DNA of 64,000 nt from Trileptium ribeirensis. Taxonomy: Eukaryota > Nematoda > Enoplea > Enoplida > Thoracostomopsidae. The stretch is from positions 52,548 through 116,547 of the forward strand of contig JASANE010012004.1 of the NCBI GenBank assembly GCA_030248225.1. Reading direction: 5' to 3'. Under the pieces are notes generated by a model that was given only the letters and a program-made list of their open reading frames with translations, was not told the DNA's origin and did no database searches. Shown one piece after another: positions 48,490 to 57,141 of this stretch. The stretch's first letter is position 1. The number at the start of each line of letters is the position of its first letter. The translations under genes were made by a program, and so were the position numbers.

Positions 48490-51400
48490 ATATTACTAAT
48501 TAAGGATACTAATGCATTAAAGATACCTATGTGCTGCCGCCCATAGTCCTCTACTCCACTATAGACTACGTTCACTATGATCCGTATCCGTCAAGTAAGA
48601 AATTCATGCGTTCTTTGGGCTCCAATCACAACCCTTATTAAGCACGCTTAGTGAAATCGGAAACCCGGGTATAGGCGTTTCCTTGACAGTAGTAGTAAAT
48701 AAAAGGCCCTAGTATAGGCGCCTTCACATATAAGCATATATAACCAGAAGGGCCGAGTATACGTACGTTTTTGTCCTAATTTCTAGCTAGAATATAGATA
48801 GCTGCTTGCAAAACTTCCAGCTCAAACACAGCGTCGGTATAATAACACGTAGAATAAAACTCAAGGAGTCTAGTAGTTTAGGTAGTCCCTAAACCAAAAA
48901 TAATGGCTAAAACTAAAATAACCGTGTTAGCATTAGGCTGGTTACACAAGCCGCTAACTAGGCAAACTCCAGAATCCAACTGAAAGTAAAACAAAATTAA
49001 GTTAAACTTAGACTTAACTAATAGGAAAAACAAAACTGTATTATGCAAATTAGATAAGAAAAGGAAATAAGTTTTTAAAACTTTTGAAATTTTGATAAAC
49101 CAAACTGTTGAGGGAGCGATATACTAAATATTTTAATGAAAAATCGTAAAAAGTGGGATTTTAGTTCCGGGATCCTCTTGGTAGCCTAATAAACCCACAA
49201 CACCTTTGAAAACTTCGAAAGTAATAAATAAAAATACAATTGCGATAAATACATTCTAGCTATGTGCTTCATTTAACGATGAAGCAATGAAACCTAAAAT
49301 TATAACAATAATAGTTTCGTCAATCATAGATCTTTACCTTAGAAAAAATCTAGTATGAATGGCTTAAATCCTGGATGCCATATTCGAAATGGTGACATAC
49401 TGTTTCGTTAGAGATGCCCAACCTTACTTTTAACATGGAAACTATAAATTACCCAGTATTTCTTTTTTAAAATCGGGTGTCATTAGTGAACTTATTTCGT
49501 GATTTCCACAGCTTGCTAAATTATTCGGAAGGTGAGCAATTTCAGCTGCATCAACTTTTGCCTCTTTGATGAATCCTTAGCCTGCCAAACGATAAAATCA
49601 TGTTATAAAATTTGCTAGATTTCGACGGCACACTCAAAAATTCAAAATTTTGTCATTTTCTCGTGGTATTTTTATCCAAACGTTTAAATACTCGAAATGC
49701 TTCTATTAACGAAGTGACCAGATTCTCAGTCAGTTTTCTGTTATCATAGAGCGCACTGCGTCAACACTAAACCCCAACGTGTGCCGATAGCAATATTTGG
49801 CCTGGAGCAACTCAGGTGTCAACCATAATCATCAATTGGCAAGGTAGCTATACAGAACATATTGCCTAAGGCGGAGAAACGGCTAAGCCGATGCTGTGAT
49901 AGAAGGGATAATTGCGCGGGCGGTTTCTTTCACTTTTTTTAAAACAAATGATAATTTTTGCGAATTTGTGCTTGTTTTCTCAGTTGTTTCATCTTTTATC
50001 AGTTTTCACGTGATTTTGAGAGAAGTAGAGGTAATGGCAGTAGAGTTTTCGAACTCGTTGAGAGCTGGACCACATACCAAGTCAATAGAATCCGACGTAT
50101 ATGGTAGGCAACCTCCTGCCCCGAATGAGCATGTATGCTATAAGTCAACATATGACAGCACAGGGTTTTGGAAATGTATAAAATAGGTCGAATATCAACC
50201 TCTAAATTACAATTGGTATTTATCGGTGGTTGTCCCTCTGTTTTGTATTCCTTTCCGTCGGTTCTTAATTTATTCTAGCGGGTGTCAAAGCCCCCTTGGC
50301 TATCTCGAACGTAACCTTTTACTTCAGACCTTCGCGTATTTTTGCATATGGACGGGTTACGTGCGCTCGGGCGTCAGATCGACACTTCAGGCGTCCGTAA
50401 GTTTTTGAGCCCAGAAATATTGAATTCTATGAGCGCGCTAAATGAAATTCTCAACAATGAGTCCTTCCTTTCACTACACTTCCCGGCGGCCAAATTTCGT
50501 GAAGAGTGTAAACATGTACCATCATTTAGGATTACGTTTTTGCACTATCTATTTGGGTTTATGCTGGGGTATGGATTATGGTCGTCAGTGCCAAGTGCCA
50601 AAATTTAAGAACTAAAGAGAAGTCAAGGTCAGGAGCCAGTTGCTACATAGGTCCGAAAATGGATTTCCAATGTATGAAGAATAATTTTCGCTGGAGCCTC
50701 CATTCTAATGCGAAACGATGCCCTCGTGAAAGTTTACTATCAAGAGAGAACAGACCCTTTTAGACCCTCTGACGGATGCTGTAACGCCATGCAGCGATAG
50801 TAAGGAACCTCGTCAACACTTTGAAATAAACTAATTTCACGTGAATTTCGGGGCGACACGGCACAGCTCAACTAAATGGCACTCTCTAACCAGTTCCCCG
50901 ATAGGCTCCAGTGAAAGTGAACCTTTAAAATAAAACGAAACGTAAAGATCAGGAGCGATATTACGACCTCGCGTCCACCTTCGTTCCGCTAGTGACTTCA
51001 TGTTTCTGTAAGGTCGTGAATGACATGGCATTTCGAACGAATGTATGAAAATTTAATAAATCGATGTAATGGGCGTAGGACATCCCAGACTTTCAGCAGA
51101 TAAATAGGGCTAAATTGGCTTGTTTGTACCAAACGGGTCACCCTGTGCCTTAAGGGAAAGTGAAGGATGGAGCCAATTGCCAACCGAAGCAAAGGGCAAC
51201 CATTTATGATAAAGGATCGTCTCTAAGGCAAACCTACAAATCCGAAATTGTTCCCTCGTGAGATTTTGACAACGACATGAAGCCCCCTCATAAAGTCCTA
51301 GACGTGCGCTATCACCTTTTTCAACGACATTATAGAGTCTCGTCCACTATCTTGAAATGGAATTGGTTTTAAGTGGTATTGGTCCTCAACTAATCTTGTC

Positions 51401-52220
51401 ACTCTAATTAGCTTTCTCATGCGGTTCAACGACAGTGTTTTTATAGGACAAGGCTGGGTTGGAACTGTAGTGCAGAGGTCTTGACCTCGTCCTTGCCGGT
51501 GACTCTTAAGTGGTTTCATGCCTGCAAACGTGTTTGAAACGTGGTGACGATGGGAACCAAATTTGACAGGACTATACGGTATCTTTTCCAGGAGGCGAAG
51601 TGCGACTTAGTATTTTCAGTCGTCGTTAAGACATACACATAGGAAGAACTTTTCGCTGGTCTATGCATTGAAGTTATAACGCTGAAGAGCAGCTGGCCCA
51701 AATAGTCAATCCTCTGTCGTTCCTCCAGAATATGGAAGACAGTAATAACGGATTATAAGAGAAAATTAGTTATTTTTCTAGTTAAATGCAAAAAGAGATC
51801 GTTGGACTCGCACTCTAGACCAGTGTTTTTAATACAATGTCTCCATTTGTTGTTTTGATGTCATTCATTATATCCTTATTTGGCAGCAACCAGTTGCGGT
51901 TAATAAAGTATTTTGCGGCGTGTTTTACTTCAATAACGATAGCCAGTTGACAGGGGAGGAGGTGCCGCGAGCTGAGCCACCGTCACGGGCGCGAGTGTTA
52001 AACCTATAGCCCCCTTAGTTAAGAGTTGAAAGGAATAGAACAAGGACAAGTTTCACAATTTTTAGTAACCGAGCAGTGGTGAAAGCAAAATTACAAACTA
52101 CAACAATCGTTTTAAATTCAAAAGCCAAAAAAGGGGCGGCTGCAGCAGCTGTATTAGACCTAACATTAATAAACATGTTAGTGTGTTCAAGAGTCCGCGA
52201 TTGAATATTCTCGTCGGATT
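48490..52220. other. Unassigned sequence left of the Gypsy element
   Basis: Short ORFs only (for example 49896-50186 and 50342-50608, plus strand), with no family recognised and no splice-supported exon chain. TTCC- and GAGG-rich stretches at 50.8-51.7 kb look like an old repeat. Confidence 0.35.
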
Positions 52221-52370
52221 TGGTGGTACATAGTGTGAGATGATCCCTAATCGCTATCGGTATCAAAAATAAAAATAATGATTTTTATAAGAAATTTATC
52301 GCTTGGGATTCGGCAAAAATAAATAAGTTCTTTCTCTCGAAATCTTTGGTCCTTCGATACTTCGAACCGA
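52221..52370 (+). repeat. 5' LTR (left part)
   Basis: About 140 bases align to 58816-58945 at roughly 75-80 percent by eye. The first recognisable LTR block is TG(T/A)GAGATGATCC; upstream TGGTGGTACATAG may align to TGGGGGGTAATA of the 3' copy. The inner end and primer-binding site could not be placed. Confidence 0.75.
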
Positions 52371-52427
52371 TAATCACAGTTCGTTGTCAAGAATTTTTTA
52401 TAAAAATCTGGGCTGATCATCTTTTTA

Positions 52428-52970
52428 ATGACAGTTTCGCTATTCTGTTCGAGTGTAATTATTGAATACCTGACGGAATACTGTTTAATTAACATTTATC
52501 ATGCCATAAATGGTGAGCCCGACGTGATGTACGTTAACACGAATTGCAAAAGCAATGACTCGTATCTATCCGTGTCTCTGATAGCTGTATTTTTGCTTAT
52601 TTCTACAGTAGTAGTCGGTGCTTTGACGTACGTTATCTTTATACGCTATAATAGTGGAGATGCTCTTAATTGCTCGAATAGTCCTGCGAAATTTCATGAG
52701 CTGCAGCACTACTCAAGAATTTTTCCTTCAATTTCTGTCAATCAGTTTCCTGACGACTATCAAATTCGACACAGAGATTCTGATTTTTCGTCTGCTGCAG
52801 AATTCGAAAATTTACCACATAACAAACTCGAAAATAGCGCATCCGATCGACCCGAAAGTGCTCACAAGAATCGATACAACGTCACTAAAGACTACGACGC
52901 CCCGTCTTTCCATTATATCAACGCCAATTACCTTGAAAGTTATCAGGGCCGCAAGCTTTTATTTGGGTAA
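52428..52970 (+). pseudogene. Receptor-type protein tyrosine phosphatase fragment inside the retrotransposon
   Basis: An open frame of 180 codons. Residues about 47-71 form a single transmembrane segment (SVSLIAVFLLISTVVVGALT). A juxtamembrane stretch follows, with the order seen before the first catalytic domain of receptor PTPs (SVNQFPDDY, then FSSAAEFENL). The conserved entry of the PTP domain comes next: KNRYNVTKDYDAP then HYINANYLESYQGRK. The frame stops there, before the IATQGP block and long before the catalytic HCSAGxGR loop, so no phosphatase activity is possible. Segments normally split over several exons are contiguous, which suggests a reverse-transcribed origin. It lies between the 5' LTR and the 2A/IMPACT frame. 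Whether it was ever translated as an element protein is unknown. Confidence 0.72.
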
Positions 52971-53309
52971 ATGGGTGTCAGTCACCAAATACTAATGCTA
53001 TTTCCAAGAAAACGAATTCAACAACAACAAGAAAACTTTGGACAAATTCTTTTCATTGTTTATTACCAGGGCTAATGTTCTTAGGCTTGGAGGGTTTAAA
53101 CCAAACGAAATCTAAAATTATAAAGCATTTCCACATCCCACAAAAAAACGAGAACTAAATTTAAGTTAGCATTTTTTTCTACTGATTCTAAGCCTAAAAA
53201 TTAATAGGCTTATAAACCTTAATGAGGAAAATTCGTCAACGTGGCAAGGGTCTTATTTTTTATCTGCCACAATGCGCTTGGCAAAAACGCCAGCGGCATT
53301 AGAACTTGA
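52971..53309 (+). other. Non-coding spacer between PTP fragment and 2A-IMPACT frame
   Basis: AT-rich with stops in all forward frames. TTTGGGTAAAT at the end of the PTP frame resembles a splice donor, and TTCTTTTCATTGTTTATTACCAG near 53050-53070 resembles an acceptor, but no conserved product follows. Otherwise nothing is recognised. Confidence 0.5.
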
Positions 53310-53969
53310 AACTTTTTCTCAAAAACGAAAAATTTCAACAAAAATTATATTTTTTGGGGCCAAAAATGCCAACCACATAAATTTTTTCAAATTTTATTAC
53401 TCCTAGGCGGTGATGTAGAACGCAATCCAGGGCCAATTTACACGACTGAAACAGTTATAGATCGCCAGAGTATTTTTCAAGGCCACGCAGCCAAAATAAC
53501 TAGCGAAAACGAAATCGAACATATATTGAGTACCCTAAAACAACAGTCAAAAATAGCAAAAGCGACCCATAATATTTACGCTTACGTTTTTAAGAAAAAT
53601 TCAAAAGTTTGTTCAGGACATCTTGACGACGGCGAACACGGTGCCGGAAAAAAAACTATTAGAGCTCCTCCGTCGTTCTCAAACGCAGAACATAATAGTA
53701 ATAGTTTCACGATGGTATGGGGTATACATTTAGGCCCAACACGATTTGCCCATATTCTAAACAGAGCAAAACAAGCGCTAATTCAGGGCCAAATGCTGGG
53801 TAATGCAAAGAATAATTCACCAAAAGAAGTTTCGAACAAAGGTATAACCGAAACTTTTATGCCAAAGAAAGTAAAAATTCGACCACAAAATTGCGTTAAA
53901 AATAAGAAACAAAAGTTGCTAGTTACGTTTTGCGAACAGTACCAAAATTCATTGCCACCGAAATCATGA
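53310..53969 (+). CDS. 2A peptide plus IMPACT/UPF0029-domain protein of the retrotransposon (no ATG before 2A)
   Basis: The frame is open from the TGA at 53307 to the TGA at 53967. A hydrophobic run ILLLL leads into the 2A motif GGDVERNPGP (53406-53435). The IMPACT/YIH1 ancient domain follows: DRQSIFQGHAAKI (from 53460), SKIAKATHNIYAYVF, then GHLDDGEHGAG and WGIHLGPTRFAHI. These match the family order D-R-x-S-x-F-x-A/G-H, K-I-A-x-A-T-H-N-I-Y-A-Y, D-D-G-E-x-x-A-G, L-G-P-x-R-F-x-H-I. The RWD domain by which IMPACT binds GCN1 is absent. The strand between DDGE and LGP is short and has lost the canonical VVVSRWxGG. The first ATG in frame is 53526, inside the domain, so translation of the 2A part needs an upstream start no longer visible. 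Same frame as the next ORF. Confidence 0.83.
   Translation, partial: NFFSKTKNFNKNYIFWGQKCQPHKFFQILLLLGGDVERNPGPIYTTETVIDRQSIFQGHAAKITSENEIEHILSTLKQQSKIAKATHNIYAYVFKKNSKVCSGHLDDGEHGAGKKTIRAPPSFSNAEHNSNSFTMVWGIHLGPTRFAHILNRAKQALIQGQMLGNAKNNSPKEVSNKGITETFMPKKVKIRPQNCVKNKKQKLLVTFCEQYQNSLPPKS
53406..53435 (+). other. 2A ribosome-skipping motif (canonical)
   Basis: Encodes GGDVERNPGP preceded by QILLLL. This is the full D-V/I-E-x-N-P-G-P consensus, where the ribosome skips the bond between Gly (53430-53432) and the final Pro (53433-53435). Hydrophobic leucine-rich lead-ins are usual for 2A in invertebrate retrotransposons. Confidence 0.88.
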
Positions 53970-54767
53970 GAGCAAACATTACAGCCGACGTCAAATTACC
54001 GGACCGATGATGTCCAGTCAAACAAAACGCAGCTTTGTTCAGTAAAACAGATTACTGGTAAAACCGCAAAAACCGGAAAGTCAAAAATAAATCTATGCCG
54101 AGAAATCGGATTAAGCTTAATGATAATCAGTCTGCAACTAGCTATTTTAGCTCTTTTCATCGACGGTGGATTAGCACAAAAGCAAATCCAAAAGGAGTAC
54201 AGAAATTTTTTTTCGAAAACGAGTTATGTGCCAAATGCTAATGCTGTATTTAATCACGGACTCTCTAGTCGGCATGCAACAAGCTTAAGAGTTCTGCTCA
54301 TAATAGCCGGAGTAGAACCAAATCCTGGACCAGTCAATTTATCACAATTAAATAAGGAAGCATTAGCAAAAATTCTAGAAATTATTCATGAAGACGATTT
54401 TGAAACGCCAAGCACTATAAGGGCATTACAAACTGTTTTGTCACAAGAAACGGAATCAGCCATAAAACTGGCAATTAAAGTCGCAAATCTGCAATCAGTG
54501 CAATTGCGGGCAAATACAGAAGAACAAATGTCATTAGTTAGGCATATTAAACTACCAGATTTCTATCAAAAAGACACGAAAGCGTGGTTCGGACAAATCG
54601 AACGCCTTATGAACCATATGACCGATGATCAAAAAATGATAAACCTTTTGCAAGTGCTACCAACTCACGTCTTTAGATACAAGATTTCAGTCATCGGATA
54701 CGTTTCTGAACGCAAAAAACACAATTTCGCTTTCGAATATCTAAACTTTTGCAAGAACAATATCTAG
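53970..54767 (+). CDS. Hydrophobic leader, second 2A-like motif and gag N-terminal part
   Basis: Codons after the TGA at 53967-53969 stay open in the same frame through to 54767; the first ATG is 54120. From that ATG: a signal-like hydrophobic stretch MIISLQLAILALFIDGGLA, then RVLLIIAGVEPNPGP (2A-like, 54306-54332), then gag. The gag part has KLPDFYQKDTKAWFGQIERL (matching the LPxFw-x-dPxxWFxxxE capsid start of Ty3/Gypsy gag) and a following MxxxxxDxxKMxxLLxxLP block. The frame then loses gag similarity near 54690 and hits a stop inside a 38-bp duplication. The single TGA between this and the IMPACT part may be a mutation in what was one polyprotein. Confidence 0.78.
   Translation, partial: EQTLQPTSNYRTDDVQSNKTQLCSVKQITGKTAKTGKSKINLCREIGLSLMIISLQLAILALFIDGGLAQKQIQKEYRNFFSKTSYVPNANAVFNHGLSSRHATSLRVLLIIAGVEPNPGPVNLSQLNKEALAKILEIIHEDDFETPSTIRALQTVLSQETESAIKLAIKVANLQSVQLRANTEEQMSLVRHIKLPDFYQKDTKAWFGQIERLMNHMTDDQKMINLLQVLPTHVFRYKISVIGYVSERKKHNFAFEYLNFCKNNI
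54309..54332 (+). other. Second 2A-like motif (Gly in place of Asp)
   Basis: Encodes GVEPNPGP after a hydrophobic VLLIIA run. The usual aspartate before V-E is glycine here, so activity is uncertain. Its position directly before gag would free gag from the upstream module. Confidence 0.7.
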
Positions 54768-54817
54768 GCGATAGAAAACTAAACTTTTGCAAGAACAATA
54801 TCTAGGCGATAGAAAAC
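54741..54817 (+). repeat. 38-bp tandem duplication breaking gag
   Basis: The unit beginning AAACTTTTGCAAGAACAATA occurs at 54743 and again at 54781, directly adjacent. 38 is not a multiple of three, so it changes the frame in the middle of gag. Confidence 0.9.
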
Positions 54818-55074
54818 CCTCCGCCGCTTTACGCAATTTGCAAAACCTGGCTTCGGACAGTCCAAGTTTAGGGAAGCTAAGATTCTTCGAAAACTTGCCG
54901 GAATCAATTAGACTAGTTTTGACAACACTCGACGAGGTACCGATAGAAAAATTGGCTGCGACCGCAGACAAAATGATAGAACAGATGCAGCCAGTAGCTT
55001 CAACATCTAGCAAGTTAGAAATGAATACTGAAAACTCTACTGCACAAAACTTTCAGCTAGAAAAACAGGGTTAG
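54787..55074 (+). pseudogene. Gag C-terminal part of capsid (other frame)
   Basis: Continues gag in a different frame: EQYLGDRKPSAALRNLQNLA, then LRFFENLPESIRLVLTTL and EKLAATADKMIEQM. This matches the lGDrKPSxLLRxMxxLA, FLxrLPxxvxxiL, lAexADki pattern of invertebrate Gypsy gag. A stop at 55072-55074 ends the frame. Confidence 0.8.
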
Positions 55075-55450
55075 CGAACTAACCAAAGCAGTTAACTCGC
55101 TAGTAAGTAATCAACGACAACAATCCATTTCGCGAGACAGAAATAAGAGACCATTCAACCGGTACCGAAGACAATTTCGTTTACCGAGTACCGGAAGAAA
55201 CAAAACGATTTGCTATTATCATCGTGAATTTGGAAAAAACGCTCGTAACTGCCAACAACCGTGCAGCTGCAAACAGTATAAAGGCCAACAAAATCAAGTT
55301 TGGTGCTACTTTCATCGAAAATTCGGCCAAAAATCTTATAGATACGAACAGTCATGCAGCTATATGTCACAAAAAGACAACTCAAGCACAACTAGAGTAG
55401 AGTCGGAAAACGATCGGTCTCCGTCCCCACCACGGCGGCAGACGGAGTAA
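55075..55450 (+). pseudogene. Gag nucleocapsid region with two Cys/His boxes
   Basis: A third frame encodes a basic stretch (SRDRNKRPFNRYRRQF) and then CYYHREFGKNARNCQQPCSC, the Cys-x2-His-x6-Cys-type box that ends many invertebrate Gypsy gag proteins. A second related box follows (CYFHRKFGQKSYRYEQSCSY), probably an internal duplication, in which one cysteine position is tyrosine. Confidence 0.72.
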
Positions 55451-55467
55451 GCTTAATAACACTAGCC

Positions 55468-56799
55468 GTGGACAAAATAGGAAAAATGCTTGTTGATCCA
55501 GGAAGCGTAAGTAGTTTCTTACCAAGAAAATTTGCATTACCGTACGCAAAACCATTATTTTCGAATTTTCAAACAGCAGACGGATCAACTCTTAAAACTT
55601 ACGGCTATCAAATTTTGGAAATACCAATTACTAACCTAAACAAAAAACTAAAATGGAAATTTCTAATAGCAGACGTAATTCACGCAATCGTAGGGTATGA
55701 TTTCCTGAACTATTACAACTTAGTTTCCGATTGTGTAAACCACGAACTTCGAAATTCACCATTCGCGCCGAAGAAACAAAATGATCTTTCGTCAAAAAAC
55801 TCAGAGATTAATATTTCAGCGGTTATACCAACTGCAAAACCGAAAAATCGCAATGATATTTTCTTCAAAAAATTGTTCGACAGATATCCAAATATATTTT
55901 TGAAAGTCTCTGGGGACTGCCCCGCAAAACACAATATTAAACATCAAATAATAACTCAGGGTCCGCCCATCTATGCGTACCCCAGACGCTTGTTTGGCGA
56001 AAAATTAGCAATTGCTAAAGCCGAATTCCAGAAAATGGAACAACAGGGCCTAATTTATCGAGGCGAGAGCCCATGGGCGACTCCTTTACACATGGTTCCT
56101 AAACCAGGAACAAACAATGAATGGCGGCTCTGCGGTGACTACCGCAGATTGAACAAGGTAACGGTACCAGACCGTTATCCTATGCCAAATATATCCGACT
56201 TAACAAACAGTCTACATGGTACAACAGTATACTCCAAACTAGACTTACAAACAGCATATATGCAAATTCCGGTTGCACCGGAAGATCAACCAAAAACAGC
56301 TATCACGACACCATGTGGTCTTTTTCTTTACCGACGAATGCCATATGGTCTACGCAACGCCGCACAAACATTTCAAAGATTTATAGATTCATTGGTAGCA
56401 GATCTACCATTCGTAAAATCTTACATCGACGACATGTTGATTGCAAGCAAAAACTTCGAAGAACACGAAAAACACTTAGAAATAATGCTCGCGCGACTGT
56501 ACAAAAACGGTCTACGTTTAAAACGTGAAAAATGTCAATTATTTCAGAAAGAAACTGTCTTTCTAGGTTTTAAAATCAGCCCACAAGGTTTTAAACCGTT
56601 ACCACGAAAAGTTGAAGCAATCACAAAATTTCAACGATCTACAGTTGTGCGCGACCTGAAAAGATTCCTAGGAATGACAGGATTTTATCATCGTTTTATC
56701 CCAAATTTTTCAGGAACTGCAGCGCCATTAACAGATCTACTTAAGGATAAGAAAATCAACTCTAACATTCCGTTAAAATGGACAGAAAAAGAAATTTAG
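55468..56799 (+). CDS. Gypsy pol: protease and reverse transcriptase (ends at a premature TAG)
   Basis: 443 codons. Aspartic protease at residues about 5-95: the active-site triad reads DPG (55495-55503) instead of D-S/T-G, with later IVGYDFL. A linker follows to about 165, then RT at about 170-400: AEFQKMEQQGLI, SPWATPLHMVPK, WRLCGDYRRLN, YSKLDLQTAYMQIPV with the first catalytic Asp, and KSYIDDMLIAS with the YIDD box at 56422-56433. The RT end block FLGMTGFYHRFIPNFS is intact. The frame closes at TAG 56797-56799 where the family normally reads on into RNase H. RT motifs are well kept, but the protease triad change should abolish processing. Confidence 0.93.
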   Translation: MDKIGKMLVDPGSVSSFLPRKFALPYAKPLFSNFQTADGSTLKTYGYQILEIPITNLNKKLKWKFLIADVIHAIVGYDFLNYYNLVSDCVNHELRNSPFAPKKQNDLSSKNSEINISAVIPTAKPKNRNDIFFKKLFDRYPNIFLKVSGDCPAKHNIKHQIITQGPPIYAYPRRLFGEKLAIAKAEFQKMEQQGLIYRGESPWATPLHMVPKPGTNNEWRLCGDYRRLNKVTVPDRYPMPNISDLTNSLHGTTVYSKLDLQTAYMQIPVAPEDQPKTAITTPCGLFLYRRMPYGLRNAAQTFQRFIDSLVADLPFVKSYIDDMLIASKNFEEHEKHLEIMLARLYKNGLRLKREKCQLFQKETVFLGFKISPQGFKPLPRKVEAITKFQRSTVVRDLKRFLGMTGFYHRFIPNFSGTAAPLTDLLKDKKINSNIPLKWTEKEI

Positions 56800-57141
56800 G
56801 CTTTTGAAAAAATCAAAAGCGCGTTAAAAGTTTCAACAATGTTGACTTATCCGCATTCTAACGCAAGCTTAGAATTAACAACCGACGCTTCGAACGTCGC
56901 AGCAGGAGCAGTCCTACACCAGATTATAAAAGGAACTCGGCAACCATTAGCCTTTTTCTCAAGAAAATTTTCACCACTCGAAGCTAGGAAATCAGCTTTC
57001 GATCGAGAACTACTTGCCATAGTAATGGCTTTAAAACATTTCAATTGGCTGCTCGGCACAAACTTCAAAATTCGCACAGACCACAAACCAATTCTTCATT
57101 CTTTGGATATGAAGAATCCAACACCACAGCAAACTCGATAG
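56800..57141 (+). pseudogene. Gypsy pol: RNase H, between two in-frame TAG stops
   Basis: Same frame as RT. LELTTDASNVAAGAVL (first catalytic Asp), PLAFFSRKFSPLEARKSAFD with the catalytic Glu in RELLAIV, and KIRTDHKPILHSL (third Asp) are all present. It ends at TAG 57139-57141, and the tail SYISEFNCSFEHVNGSDNII then ADALSR continues beyond the stop in the same frame. Both TAG codons sit where glutamine would fit. Confidence 0.88.

Noticed and set aside
52490..52530. TGGTGAGCCCGACGTG as the Gypsy primer-binding site
   Set aside because: It lies inside the PTP-like frame and I could not match it to a tRNA 3' end with confidence.
53310..53969. Reading the PTP frame and the 2A-IMPACT frame as joined by an intron
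   Set aside because: A donor-like GTAAAT and an acceptor-like TTACCAG exist, but the sequence after the acceptor reaches a stop quickly and shows no PTP similarity.
56797..57141. Two in-frame TAGs at Gln positions as evidence of an altered genetic code
   Set aside because: The ERM exons use no internal TAG, other stops in the element are TGA and TAA, and the copy has frameshifts. Decay is the simpler explanation.
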